Notes: generated by a model from the sequence alone, not told the origin. A stretch of DNA of 64,000 nucleotides from Lysobacter enzymogenes (GCF_023617245.1 NZ_CP067396.1:2356001-2420000), one strand, 5' to 3'. Positions 24,829 to 33,286 are shown, numbered from the stretch's first letter. A program made the numbers and translations.

Positions 24829-25210
24829 GTCGAGGCTCTAGCAGCGCCGGCAGGGCCGGTCGGATGACCGACCAGTTTACTCCGATGCGGGTGGAGCTAC
24901 GGCTCGGATGCGTCCGGCGGCGCGGCGAGGCCGTCGTGGCGGGCTCGCGGGCTCGCGGCGGCGGCGGGACCGAACCGATGGCGGCGCGAAAGTGCGCGGA
25001 TTCGCCACGCGGGCCGGGCGTGGGTGGGCGGCCCGCCGGCTGCGACAGGGGCGGTCGTGCGGGCGGGGGCGGCCGGCGTCGTCGGCCCTCGCGGGCGTCG
25101 GCGGCGACTGTGCCGGATCGGCCCGATGACGGATTCCGTGCGACCCGGGCTTGCACGTATTTGCACGTTTGTGCACGATTAGCTTCAATCGTGAACGATC
25201 CGGAGCCCCG
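24829..25210. other. Divergent control region between helicase and DeoR regulator
   Basis: 382 bases without a gene. The left end holds a palindrome GGTCGG-ATGA-CCGACC (24858-24873) next to a possible minus-strand -10 TAAACT, at the expected 5' end of the helicase transcript. The middle is plain GC-rich sequence in which nothing was recognised. The right end holds the phased TTGCACG repeats described separately. Confidence 0.5.
25151..25197 (+). promoter_or_regulatory. 10-bp phased repeat, probable DeoR-type operator
   Basis: TTGCACGTAT, TTGCACGTTT, GTGCACGATT, a diverged AGCTTCAATC and GTGAACGATC follow one another with exact 10-base spacing directly upstream of the DeoR-family gene. Direct repeats on one face of the helix ahead of an autoregulated gene are what a DeoR operator would look like. 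Confidence 0.6.
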
Positions 25211-25993
25211 ATGTCCGTCGAGGAACTGCTGCCGCAGCAACGCCACCGCCTGATCCTGGAGCGCCTGCTGGCCCAGGGCCGGGTGATCGCGGTCGACCTG
25301 GCGCGCGAGCTGGAGGTGTCGCACGACACCATCCGCCGCGACCTGCGCGAGATGGCCGCGGCGGGGCAGTGCCGGCGGGTCTACGGCGGCGCGCTGCCGC
25401 TGGCGCCGGACCGCGGCACCCTGGTCCAGCGCCAGGCCCAGGCGCCGGGGCGCAAGGCGGCGCTGGCGCGCGCCGCGATCGGGCTGATCGAGCGCGGCCA
25501 GGTGCTGTTCCTCGATGCCGGTTCGACAAACATCGCCATCGCCCAGGCGCTGCCGGCCGACTACGGCCTGACCGTGGCCACCAACGCCCCGGCGATCGCC
25601 GCGCTGCTGGCGCCGCGCGAGGACCTGCAACTGATCGCGATCGGCGGCCGGATCGAGCCGCGCATCGGCGCCGCGCTCGGTGCCGGTGCGTTGCGCGAGG
25701 TCGAGGCGATCCGCAGCGATTGGTACTTCCTCGGCGTGTGCGGCGCCGACCACGAGGCCGGCATCAGCGCGCGCGACTACGAGGACGCGCAGTTCAAGCA
25801 GGCCGCCGCCCACGCCGCGCGCGCGGTGGCGGTGCTGGTTACCGACGACAAGTTCGGCACCGCCGCGCCGTACACCGTGCTCGCCGCCGACGCGGTGGCG
25901 GCGCTGGTGATCGAGCACGACGGCGACGCCGCGCAGGCGCGCGCGTTCGCGGCCAAGGGCGCACGGGTGGTGCGCGCCGGGCCGGCGCAGTGA
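25211..25993 (+). CDS. DeoR-family transcriptional regulator
   Basis: A 260-residue repressor. The N-terminal helix-turn-helix reads QQRHRLILERLLAQGRVIA and then ELEVSHDTIRRDLREM, followed by RRVYGGAL, typical of DeoR. The C-terminal sensor has LFLDAGSTNIAIAQAL, VATNAPAIAALL and LGVCGAD-EAGIS, so it binds a phosphorylated sugar-like effector. ATG 25211 is preceded by GGAG. The likely target is itself (phased repeat upstream) and perhaps the MFS gene that follows on the same strand, although 368 bases of repeats separate them. Confidence 0.92.
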   Translation: MSVEELLPQQRHRLILERLLAQGRVIAVDLARELEVSHDTIRRDLREMAAAGQCRRVYGGALPLAPDRGTLVQRQAQAPGRKAALARAAIGLIERGQVLFLDAGSTNIAIAQALPADYGLTVATNAPAIAALLAPREDLQLIAIGGRIEPRIGAALGAGALREVEAIRSDWYFLGVCGADHEAGISARDYEDAQFKQAAAHAARAVAVLVTDDKFGTAAPYTVLAADAVAALVIEHDGDAAQARAFAAKGARVVRAGPAQ

Positions 25994-26027
25994 GCGCGGC
26001 CGCGGCGGCGCGGTCGCGGAACCGGAG

Positions 26028-26317
26028 GCGTCGGGCCTGAAGGCCCTCCCACGGCAGCGCTCGCGCTGCACCCCCTCCACCGTGGGAGGGCCTTCAGCCC
26101 CGCCGCTTTCGGTTTTGTGGCAGGGACTTCGGTCCCGACGCTTCGACCTTTGTGGGAAGGGCTTCAGTGCCGACGCCTTGATCTTTGCGGCAGGGACTTC
26201 GGTCCCGACGCTTTGATTTTTGTGGGGACTTCGGTCCCGAAGCTTCAGCTTTTGCGAAATGGTTTCAGCCCCGACGCTTTGGCTTTCGTGGGAGGGACTT
26301 CAGTCCCGACGCTGTTG
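26028..26317. repeat. Array of about 34-bp REP-derived repeats
   Basis: One inverted copy (26028-26052) is followed by seven direct copies at about 34-base spacing (from 26081, 26115, 26149, 26184, 26218, 26250 and 26284). The consensus is close to TTGTGGGAGGGACTTCGGTC plus CCGACGCTTTG. Copies are degenerate and have no unique spacers. The array fills the gap between the DeoR regulator and the MFS gene and can look like an ORF. Confidence 0.85.
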
Positions 26318-26361
26318 TCCCCGATCGCCGGCAACCGACCTTTGAACCCGAAGAGATTCCA

Positions 26362-27546
26362 ATGAGCGATCCGCACTCCGCCGCAGCCTCCGACCCCGCC
26401 GCCCGCGGCGGCCCCATCGGCGCGCTCGAACGTCTCTCCACCCGCATCGCCTTCTTCATCGCCGGCCTGGCGATGGCCGGCTGGGCGCCGCTGGTGCCGT
26501 ACGCCAAGGCCCGCACCGGGGTCGACGAAGGCACGCTCGGCCTGTTGCTGCTGGCGCTGGGCGCCGGCTCGATGACCACCATGCCGCTGACCGGCGCGCT
26601 GACCGCGCGGATCGGCTGCCGCAAAGTGATCCTGCTGGCCAGCGCCGCGGTCGCCGCGGTGCTGCCGCTACTGGCCCAGCTCGACACCGTCGCCGGCATG
26701 GCCGCGGCGCTGTTCGCGTTCGGCGCCGCCATCGGCGCGATCGACGTGGCGATCAACATCCAGGCGGTGATCGTGGAAAAAGCCAGCGGCCGGCCGCTGA
26801 TGTCGGGGTTCCACGGGTTTTTCAGCGTCGGCGGCATCGCCGGCGCGGCCATGGTCAGCGCCTTGCTGTGGTTGCAGGCGACGCCGCTGGTCGCGGCCTT
26901 GAGCGTGGCGGTGTTGCTGGCGCTGTTGATGCTGGCCGGCAGCCGCGGGCTGCTGCGCTACGGCGACGACGGTCACGGCGGCGCGACGTTCGTGCTGCCG
27001 CACGGGATCGTGATCCTGGTCGGCGCGCTGTGCTTCGTGGTGTTCCTGGCCGAGGGCGCGATGCTGGACTGGAGCGCGCTGCTGCTGGTCGCGCAGCGCG
27101 GCGCCGAGGCCAGCGCCGGCGGCCTGGGCTATGCGGTGTTCGCGCTGGCGATGACCGTGGGCCGGTTCAGCGGCGACCGCATCGTCCAACGCTTCGGCGC
27201 GCGGCCGGTGCTGGCGCTGGGCGGGGTGTGCGCGGCGGCCGGTTTCGCGCTGGCGGCGACGCTGCCCTGGATCGGCACGACGTTGCTGGGCTTCGCCCTG
27301 GTCGGGCTGGGCTGCTCCAACATCGTGCCGATCCTGTTCACCGCCGCCGGCGCGCAGAAGGCGATGCCGGCCGGCGCGGCGATCTCGGCGGTGAGCACGC
27401 TGGGGTATGCCGGCATCCTGATCGGACCGGCCGGGATCGGCTGGATCGCGAAGATCAGCAGTCTGGCGGTCGCGTTCGCGGTGCTGGGCGTGGGGTTGGT
27501 GGCGGTGGCGGCCAGCGCGAAGTTGGTGGCTGCGCGCAAGGGTTGA
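26362..27546 (+). CDS. MFS transporter
   Basis: A 394-residue major facilitator with about 12 membrane helices. Landmarks: RIAFFIAGLAMAGWAPLVPYA in helix 1, TGALTARIGCRKVILLA between helices 2 and 3, GAAIGAIDVAINIQAV in helix 4, and GFHGFFSVGGIAGAAM at helix 5. It resembles YbjJ-like facilitators, whose substrates are mostly unknown, perhaps sugars or drugs. ATG 26362 follows GAAGAG. The preceding DeoR regulator may control it. A basic C-terminal end (AARKG) closes the protein. Confidence 0.92.
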   Translation: MSDPHSAAASDPAARGGPIGALERLSTRIAFFIAGLAMAGWAPLVPYAKARTGVDEGTLGLLLLALGAGSMTTMPLTGALTARIGCRKVILLASAAVAAVLPLLAQLDTVAGMAAALFAFGAAIGAIDVAINIQAVIVEKASGRPLMSGFHGFFSVGGIAGAAMVSALLWLQATPLVAALSVAVLLALLMLAGSRGLLRYGDDGHGGATFVLPHGIVILVGALCFVVFLAEGAMLDWSALLLVAQRGAEASAGGLGYAVFALAMTVGRFSGDRIVQRFGARPVLALGGVCAAAGFALAATLPWIGTTLLGFALVGLGCSNIVPILFTAAGAQKAMPAGAAISAVSTLGYAGILIGPAGIGWIAKISSLAVAFAVLGVGLVAVAASAKLVAARKG

Positions 27547-28090
27547 GGGGGCTGGGTGTTGGGTGGCGATTCGCGTTGGCTGCGCTTTTCGTTGCGGTGG
27601 AGGCAGGAATGCCGCGAAGCCGGGAGTCTCTGGAGACCGTCATTCCAGCGGACGCTGGAATCCATTTTGACTTGGTGTTGGTTCTGCCTTTGCCGAGGCT
27701 ATGAGTGAGGACCAGCCAAGATCAGGAGCTTCCGTCCGCAAGCGGCCGGGTCACTTTCTTTGTCTTAAGCCACAAAGAAAGTAACCAAAGAAAAGGCCTT
27801 GTTTTTTCGGATCAAGAGCCACTATGGCTCGCAGCGGCGCGGGGCCGCGCCATAAGGGGCATCCATGCCCCATGGCGCGCGTGCGCATCCATGCGCACGC
27901 CCTCCGGGGCTGCGGAACATGGGCTTCGCTTGTGGTCGCGTCCGAGCAAGAAGCAACGGCAACGGCAAAATCAAAATGGATTCCGGCTTTCGCCGGAATG
28001 ACGGGAGATGAGAGCGCAACCCCCACTGCCGTCATTCCGGCGAAAGCCGGAATCCATTTTGATTTTGCTCGTGCTCGTGGCTTTAGCCAC
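27547..28090. other. Non-coding repeat region with composite element copy C
   Basis: 544 bases without a gene. It holds a palindrome ATTCCAGCGGACGCTGGAAT at about 27643-27662, the composite element 27716-28002 and a further inverted palindrome at 28033-28055. The ORF that runs through it from 27824 is a false extension of the gene starting at 28799. Confidence 0.8.
27716..28063 (+). repeat. Composite intergenic element, copy C
   Basis: Parts in order: GTCCGCAAGCGGCCGGGTCA, ACTTTCTTTGT / ACAAAGAAAGT hairpin, AACCAAAGAAAAGGCCTTG, TTTTTTCGGATCAAGAGCC, ACTATGGCTC, GGGGCATCCATGCCCC, GCGCATCCATGCGCACGCCC, TCCGGGGCTGCGGA, then a pair of ATTCCGGCTTTCGCCGGAAT palindromes in opposite orientation. It is nearly identical in parts to copy B (3310-3535) and lies 24 kb away. 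Confidence 0.85.
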
Positions 28091-28573
28091 TCACCGCGGC
28101 CGCCGCGCCAGCCATCGGTCCAGTTGCGCCGCGAACGCTTGCCGGTCGCGTGCGTGCAGCGCTGGCGGGCCGCCGGTCTGGACGCCGGCGCCGCGCAGTT
28201 CTTCCATGAAATTGCGGATCGACAGGCGCTCGGCGATGTTGTCGCGGGTGTAGAGGTCGCCGCGCGGGTTCAGCGCGACCGCGCCCTTGGCCAGCGCCAG
28301 CGAGGCCAGCGGGATGTCCTGGGTCACCACCAGGTCGCCGGCGGCGAGCCGCTGCACGATCTCGGTGTCGGCCACGTCCGCCCCGGACGGGACCTGGATC
28401 GCGCGAATCCAGCGCGAGGGCGGTGTGCGCAGCCATTGGTTGGCGACCAGGGTCAGCGGAATCTGCGCGCGCTCGGCGGCGCGGAACAGGATGTCCTTGA
28501 TCACCACGGGACAGGCGTCGGCGTCGACCCAGATCTGCGGAGCGGCCGGCGGCGCGGCGGAGGTGTCGGTCAT
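28091..28573 (-). CDS. yaiI: YaiI/YqxD family protein (DUF188)
   Basis: A 160-residue protein of the YaiI/YqxD family, which has a PIN-like nuclease fold. The diagnostic start of the domain is IWVDADACPVVIKDILFRAA. QIPLTLVANQWL and DLVVTQDIPLASLALAKGA follow, then NPRGDLYTRDNIAERL. The acidic residues expected for a metal site are present, but no activity has been assigned to the family. It is divergent from the unknown gene at 28799. A CACAAT -10-like element with GCGCAT lies about 27-32 bases upstream on the minus strand. Confidence 0.93.
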   Translation of the reverse strand: MTDTSAAPPAAPQIWVDADACPVVIKDILFRAAERAQIPLTLVANQWLRTPPSRWIRAIQVPSGADVADTEIVQRLAAGDLVVTQDIPLASLALAKGAVALNPRGDLYTRDNIAERLSIRNFMEELRGAGVQTGGPPALHARDRQAFAAQLDRWLARRPR

Positions 28574-28798
28574 GGCGGGCGGGCGAGGGAGCGATGCGCA
28601 TTGTGCGGCCGCGGGGCGCGCGCCGTCATGTTGGCGCTGGCCGCGCGCATCCGCCGTCGGTCGCGCGCGCCGCCGGTCGGCCGATGCGTGGCGCGCAAAC
28701 GGCCGCGCGGCGACGCGGAAACGTCGGCTCGCGCTGCTATGCTCGCTCGCCGCATGGATTGCCCGCGCCCCCACGGCGCCCGCCGCGAAACCGCTCCG

Positions 28799-29536
28799 AT
28801 GGACACCGACTCCGCCCAGCGTCGCCCGCCGACCCCGCCCGCCGTGCCGCCCGCCGCCGCAGGCCGGGATGCGGCCGGCTGCGAGCGCGAGGCGGCCGAC
28901 TTCGCGGGCGAATTCGAAACCCACCTGACCGTGGTTGCGGACCGCGACGGCGCGCTGCAGCGTTTCGCCGCGGCGCACGGCCTGAAGTGCCTGCACATCG
29001 AACTGGCGCGCGGCGCGCAACCGCTGCAACCGATGCTGAGCTGGCGCGGCCGCGGCGAATTCGCGCAGCAGCGCGCACGCGCCGAGGCGATCGCGGCGCA
29101 GTTGCGCGCGGCCGGCCTGGCGCCGGTGCGGATCAAGATCGAGGCCGCGCCGGGCAACCGCGGCGTGCCGCGGGACGATGCCGACGCCGTCGCCGGCCGC
29201 TATTTCGAGAGCCACATCAAGCTGCTGCTGCCCGCCGGCGCGGACCTGGCGGCGCTGGCCGCGCGGGTCGCGGGCCACGGCGCGCACCTGTCGCGCAACG
29301 CGTTGCGCACGCGCGAGGACGGGCTGGACGAGCGCTTCGTCACCCAGCGCAGCCGCGGCGGTCTGGAGCGGGCGTACGCGCAACTGCGCGCGCTGCTCGA
29401 CGAACTCGATGCGATGGACCTGCGCCGGCTCGGCGCGGAAACCGAATACGTGGTGTACGACGACAACCTGGCGGTGGACGATGGCTGGATCGATATGGGA
29501 ACGGATGACCCGCTGGCTCGGCGCGCAGGGCGATAG
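28799..29536 (+). CDS. Unknown two-domain protein with repeated FExH motif
   Basis: I do not recognise this family. The product is 245 residues from ATG 28799; ATG 28739 and 28754 are other possible starts. After a Pro/Ala-rich leader, two halves share a pattern: FETHLTVVADRDGALQRFAA near residue 38 and FESHIKLLLPAGADLAALAA near residue 138, each followed by a helix-rich stretch. This suggests an internal duplication. The C terminus is acidic (YVVYDDNLAVDDGWIDMGTD). There is no signal peptide or membrane segment. The last 32 bases overlap the start of the AbiEii-type gene, so the two are probably made together. Confidence 0.65.
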   Translation: MDTDSAQRRPPTPPAVPPAAAGRDAAGCEREAADFAGEFETHLTVVADRDGALQRFAAAHGLKCLHIELARGAQPLQPMLSWRGRGEFAQQRARAEAIAAQLRAAGLAPVRIKIEAAPGNRGVPRDDADAVAGRYFESHIKLLLPAGADLAALAARVAGHGAHLSRNALRTREDGLDERFVTQRSRGGLERAYAQLRALLDELDAMDLRRLGAETEYVVYDDNLAVDDGWIDMGTDDPLARRAGR

Positions 29537-30506
29537 CCGGGCCGACCAGGCCGCTGAGATGGAGCGGGCGCGGGCGTTCGCGATAGCGCAGCGCGCGGCG
29601 CAGCGTGCGTCGCGCACGATCCGTTACCCGGACAGCACCCAGCTCAGCGGCCAGGGCCGGCCGGACCTGTTCGATCCGGCGCTCAAGCACCGCAGCGACG
29701 CTTTCCGCACCGGCGATCCGGCCTTCGCCAGCGACGACGACCGCGAGCGCTGGTACGCCGCGCGCGCCTCGGTGCAGGCGCAGATGCTGCGCGCGATCGC
29801 CCGCTCGCCGTGGCGCGACCGGCTGGTCCTGCGCGGCAGCGTGCTGCTGCACGCCTATCTCGGCGAGCGGGCGCGCGCGCCGGGCGACATCGACTGGGTG
29901 GTGCTGCCGGACACGCTCAAGCCCGCCGACGAAGCCGCGCGCGAGATGCTGAAGGACCTGGCACGCCTGCTGACCGAGCGCGAAACCATCGGCCCGGTGC
30001 GGATCCATTTCGACCGCGTCGGCCACGACGACATCTGGACCTACGAGCGCGCCGAAGGCCGGCGCATGACCATCGTCTGGTCGCTGGACGGCCTGCCCGA
30101 GGGCCAGGTCCAGTTCGACTTCGTGTTCTGCGAACGCCTGCCGCAGCCGCCGGTGCCGGTCGGGATCCCGTTGAGCGAAGGCGAGCCGGTGTCGCTGCTG
30201 GGCGCCAGCGCGGAACTGTCGCTGGCGTGGAAGCTGGTGTGGCTGCAGACCGACATGTGGCCGCAGGGCAAGGACCTCTACGACGCGGTGCTGCTGGCCG
30301 AGCATTGCAACATGCCGCTGCGCCTGTTCGTCGATGCGATCCGCTGCAACGCGGACCACGCCGATTGGGCCGACGACGCCCTGCCGGACATCGCCGCCTG
30401 GGAGATCGAGTGGGACAACTTCCGCGCCGAGTATCCGTGGGTGGAAGGCGATCTGGAGGATTGGAAGCGGCGGCTGGCGGCGCAACTGGTGTTCAGCCGC
30501 GGCTGA
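29505..30506 (+). CDS. AbiEii/AbiGii-type nucleotidyltransferase
   Basis: A 333-residue protein of the nucleotidyltransferase AbiEii/AbiGii toxin family. The catalytic signature is intact: Gly111-Ser112 in VLRGSVLLHAYLG, Asp128 and Asp130 in GDIDWVVLP, and the third Asp in QVQFDFVF near 205. The family block AWKLVWLQTDMWPQGKDLYD follows. Relatives transfer nucleotides onto tRNA and act as toxins; others are chromosomal proteins of unknown role. Here no AbiEi-type antitoxin with a winged helix is adjacent. The partner is an unknown protein whose gene overlaps this start by 32 bases. ATG 29505 follows GGGAACGG; ATG 29559 is possible. Confidence 0.8.
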   Translation: MTRWLGAQGDSRADQAAEMERARAFAIAQRAAQRASRTIRYPDSTQLSGQGRPDLFDPALKHRSDAFRTGDPAFASDDDRERWYAARASVQAQMLRAIARSPWRDRLVLRGSVLLHAYLGERARAPGDIDWVVLPDTLKPADEAAREMLKDLARLLTERETIGPVRIHFDRVGHDDIWTYERAEGRRMTIVWSLDGLPEGQVQFDFVFCERLPQPPVPVGIPLSEGEPVSLLGASAELSLAWKLVWLQTDMWPQGKDLYDAVLLAEHCNMPLRLFVDAIRCNADHADWADDALPDIAAWEIEWDNFRAEYPWVEGDLEDWKRRLAAQLVFSRG

Positions 30507-30566
30507 GGCCGGCGCGCCCGCGCGAGGCCGGCTACCATGCGCGCATCCCCAGCGACGGCGCCGGCC

Positions 30567-31244
30567 ATGATCAAGGTCCACCATCTCAACAATTCCCGCT
30601 CCCAGCGCGTGCTGTGGCTGCTGGAGGAACTGGCGCTGCCTTACGAGGTGGTGCGCTACCAACGCGACCCCAAGACCATGCTGGCGCCGCCGGAACTGCG
30701 CGCGATCCATCCGCTCGGCAAGTCGCCGCTGGTGGAACTGGACGGGCAGGTGCTGGCCGAGTCGGCGGCGATCATCGAGACCCTGTGCGAGCGCTACGAC
30801 CGCGGCCACGCGCTGTCGCCGCCGCCGCAACCGCTCGATGGCGAGGAACGCCGACGTTACCGCTACTGGATGCACTACGCCGAAGGCTCGGCGATGCCGC
30901 CGTTGCTGCTGAGCCTGGTGTTCTCGCGGATCAAGTCCGCGCCGATGCCGTTCTTCGTCAAACCGATCGCACGCGGCATCGCCGACAAGGCCATGACGTC
31001 CTTCGTCGGGCCGCAGCTGGCGCTGCACCTGGGCTATATCGAGAGCGAGCTGGGCAAACACGAATGGTTCGCCGGCGAGCGTTTCACCGCCGCCGACATC
31101 CAGATGAGCTTCCCAGTCGAGGCCGCCGCCGCGCGTGCCGGCGCCGGGCGGCCGCGGATGCAGGCCTTCGTCGAGCGCATCCACGCGCGGCCGGCGTATC
31201 AGCGGGCGTTGGAGAAGGGCGGGCCGTATTCGTTGCTGGGTTGA
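30567..31244 (+). CDS. Glutathione S-transferase
   Basis: A 225-residue GST. The thioredoxin-like N domain begins MIKVHHLNNSRSQRVLWLLE (Ser in NNSRSQR as catalytic candidate), then HPLGKSPLVELDGQVLAESA with the cis-Pro and the ESA glutathione-binding motif. The helical C domain includes WFAGERFTAADIQMSFPVEA. It is a cytosolic detoxification enzyme of the type common in Proteobacteria. ATG 30567 is preferred over ATG 30537, which lies within a TACCAT -10-like element followed by GCGCGC. It is a separate transcription unit from the AbiEii-type gene upstream. Confidence 0.92.
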   Translation: MIKVHHLNNSRSQRVLWLLEELALPYEVVRYQRDPKTMLAPPELRAIHPLGKSPLVELDGQVLAESAAIIETLCERYDRGHALSPPPQPLDGEERRRYRYWMHYAEGSAMPPLLLSLVFSRIKSAPMPFFVKPIARGIADKAMTSFVGPQLALHLGYIESELGKHEWFAGERFTAADIQMSFPVEAAAARAGAGRPRMQAFVERIHARPAYQRALEKGGPYSLLG

Positions 31245-31564
31245 GGTGGGTGCGGCGCCGCGAAACCCACCCGCCGTCAGGCCCGCGAAGGCGGGCCTCC
31301 TGGACTTCACCCAGGCATGGCGCTGAAGTCTCTGGATTCCCGCGTTCGCGGGAATGACGATTGAGGCGGCGCGGCGAAACCTCACCTTCGTCGTTCCCGC
31401 GAAAGCGGGAACCCAGGGCTTTATCCAGGCATGGCGCCGAAGTCTCTGAATTCCCGCGTTCGCGGGAATGACGGTTGGGGAGGGGCGGCGAAACCCATCC
31501 TCCGCTTGGATTCGCCACCATCGGCACCCATCTCCCCCGCATCCCCGACCGATTCCCGCCGCCC
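31245..31564. repeat. Tandem composite palindrome cassettes
   Basis: Two tandem cassettes of about 113 bases (31253-31366 and 31367-31479) and the start of a third. Each has a palindrome pair, such as CCCGCGAAGGCGGG or TTCCCGCGAAAGCGGGAA and TTCCCGCGTTCGCGGGAA. They are separated by the conserved spacer CAGGCATGGCGCTGAAGTCT. No gene is present. The spacer recurs near 63496. Confidence 0.8.
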
Positions 31565-33127
31565 ATGCACGCACTGCGCTTCGACAACGCCTTCGTCCGC
31601 GATCTGCCCGGCGACCCGGAAACCGCGCCGGGCGTGCGTCAGGTCCACGGCGCGCTGTACTCGCGGGTCGATCCGACCCCGGTGGCGGCGCCGACGCTGT
31701 TGGCGCATTCGGCCGAAATGGCAGCGGCGCTGGGCTTCAGCGAGGCCGACATAACCAGCGCCGAGTTCGCGCAGGTGTTCGCCGGCAACGTCTTGCTGCC
31801 GGGCATGCAGCCGTACGCGGCCAACTACGGCGGCCACCAGTTCGGCGCCTGGGCTGGCCAGCTCGGCGACGGCCGCGCGATCTCGCTGGGCGAAGTCCTC
31901 GCCGACGACGGCCGGCGCTGGGAGCTGCAGCTCAAGGGCGCCGGCCCCACGCCGTACTCGCGCAGCGCCGACGGCCGCGCGGTGTTGCGTTCCTCGATCC
32001 GCGAATTCCTGTGCAGCGAGGCCATGCACCACCTCGGCGTGCCGACCACGCGCGCGCTGAGCCTGGTCGGCAGCGGCGAGGCGGTGGTCCGCGACATGTT
32101 CTACGACGGCCATCCGCAGGCCGAGCCCGGCGCGATCGTATGCCGCGCCGCGCCGTCGTTCATCCGCTTCGGCAACTTCGAACTGCCGGCCTCGCGCGGC
32201 GACACCGCGTTGTTGAAGACGTTGGTGGACTTCTGCATCCGTCGCGATTTCCCGCATCTGGGCGAGCCTGGCGAACGCGTGTACGGCCAGTGGTTCGCCG
32301 AGGTGGCGCAGCGCACCGCGACGCTGATGGCGCACTGGATGCGGGTCGGCTTCGTGCACGGGGTGATGAACACCGACAACCTGTCGATCCTCGGCCTGAC
32401 CATCGATTACGGCCCGTACGGCTGGGTCGACAACTACGACCCGGACTGGACCCCGAACACCACCGACGCCGGCCGCCGCCGCTACCGCTACGGCCAGCAG
32501 CCGCAGGTGGCGTACTGGAACCTGAGCCGGCTGGCCGGGGCGCTGTCGCCGTTGATCGCGACGGAGCTCTTGCAGGACGGTTTGCGGCGTTACGTCGAGG
32601 TCTACAACAAAGCCGAACGCGACGCCATCGCGGCCAAGCTCGGCCTGCGCGAGTGCGGCGACGAGGACGTGGCGCTGATGCAGGAACTGCGCGGCTGGCT
32701 GCAGGCCAACGAAGTCGACATGACGATCTTCTATCGCGCGCTGGCCGATATCGATGTCGCCGCCGACGCGCCCGATCCGTCGCCGCTGGCCGAGGCCTAT
32801 TACGACCCGACGCGCGCCGTCGAGGCCGAACCGGCATTGCGCGACTGGCTGGCGCGCTACGCCGCGCGTTCGCGCGAGGACGGTTCGTCCGCGGCCGAAC
32901 GCGTGACGCGGATGAACGCGGCCAACCCGCGCTACGTGCTGCGCAATTATCTGGCCCAGGAAGCGATCGACCGCGCCGAACAGGGCGATCCGGCCGGCGT
33001 GCGCGACTTGCTTGAGGTCATGCGCCGGCCCTACGAAGACCAGCCCGGGCGCGAGGCGTTCGCGGCCAAGCGGCCGGACTGGGCGCGCGAGCGGGCCGGC
33101 TGCTCGATGCTTTCCTGCAGCTCCTGA
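31565..33127 (+). CDS. selO: Protein adenylyltransferase SelO
   Basis: A 520-residue SelO/YdiU pseudokinase-fold enzyme that AMPylates proteins in redox stress. Family landmarks: YAANYGGHQFGAWAGQLGDG, WELQLKGAGPTPYSRSADG, AVLRSSIREFLCSEAMHHLG, FVHGVMNTDNLSILGLTID and YGWVDNYDPDW. The C terminus ends GCSMLSCSS, keeping the redox Cys of the family (Sec in animals). ATG 31565 begins the core (MHALRFDNAFVRDLPGD). It stands alone between two repeat clusters. Confidence 0.95.
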   Translation: MHALRFDNAFVRDLPGDPETAPGVRQVHGALYSRVDPTPVAAPTLLAHSAEMAAALGFSEADITSAEFAQVFAGNVLLPGMQPYAANYGGHQFGAWAGQLGDGRAISLGEVLADDGRRWELQLKGAGPTPYSRSADGRAVLRSSIREFLCSEAMHHLGVPTTRALSLVGSGEAVVRDMFYDGHPQAEPGAIVCRAAPSFIRFGNFELPASRGDTALLKTLVDFCIRRDFPHLGEPGERVYGQWFAEVAQRTATLMAHWMRVGFVHGVMNTDNLSILGLTIDYGPYGWVDNYDPDWTPNTTDAGRRRYRYGQQPQVAYWNLSRLAGALSPLIATELLQDGLRRYVEVYNKAERDAIAAKLGLRECGDEDVALMQELRGWLQANEVDMTIFYRALADIDVAADAPDPSPLAEAYYDPTRAVEAEPALRDWLARYAARSREDGSSAAERVTRMNAANPRYVLRNYLAQEAIDRAEQGDPAGVRDLLEVMRRPYEDQPGREAFAAKRPDWARERAGCSMLSCSS

Positions 33128-33139
33128 TTCCCGCAATCC

Positions 33140-33242
33140 CCCTGTAGGAGCGGCGCGAGCCGCGACCGCGACACCACAACCGCTGCGGAGCCTGCGGCGT
33201 AGTTGCGTTGTAGCGGTCGCGGCTCGCGCCGCTCCTACAGGA
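33140..33242. repeat. Long palindrome pair, GTAGGAGCG family
   Basis: CTGTAGGAGCGGCGCGAGCC at 33142 and its complement ending at 33241 are inverted copies separated by about 40 bases. Transcribed, they would fold into a long hairpin after selO. Confidence 0.85.
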
Positions 33243-33286
33243 AGGCCCCGATACAAAACGAAACCCGTGCGCGATGCGAGTCGGCG

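Noticed and set aside
26028..26317. CRISPR array
   Set aside because: The repeats are degenerate, contiguous and palindromic REP units with no unique spacers, and no cas gene is nearby.
26117..26365. An 82-codon ORF and two overlapping frames in the 34-bp array
   Set aside because: The translation is just the repeat unit read in frame (GTSVPTL-like phrases) with no independent composition.
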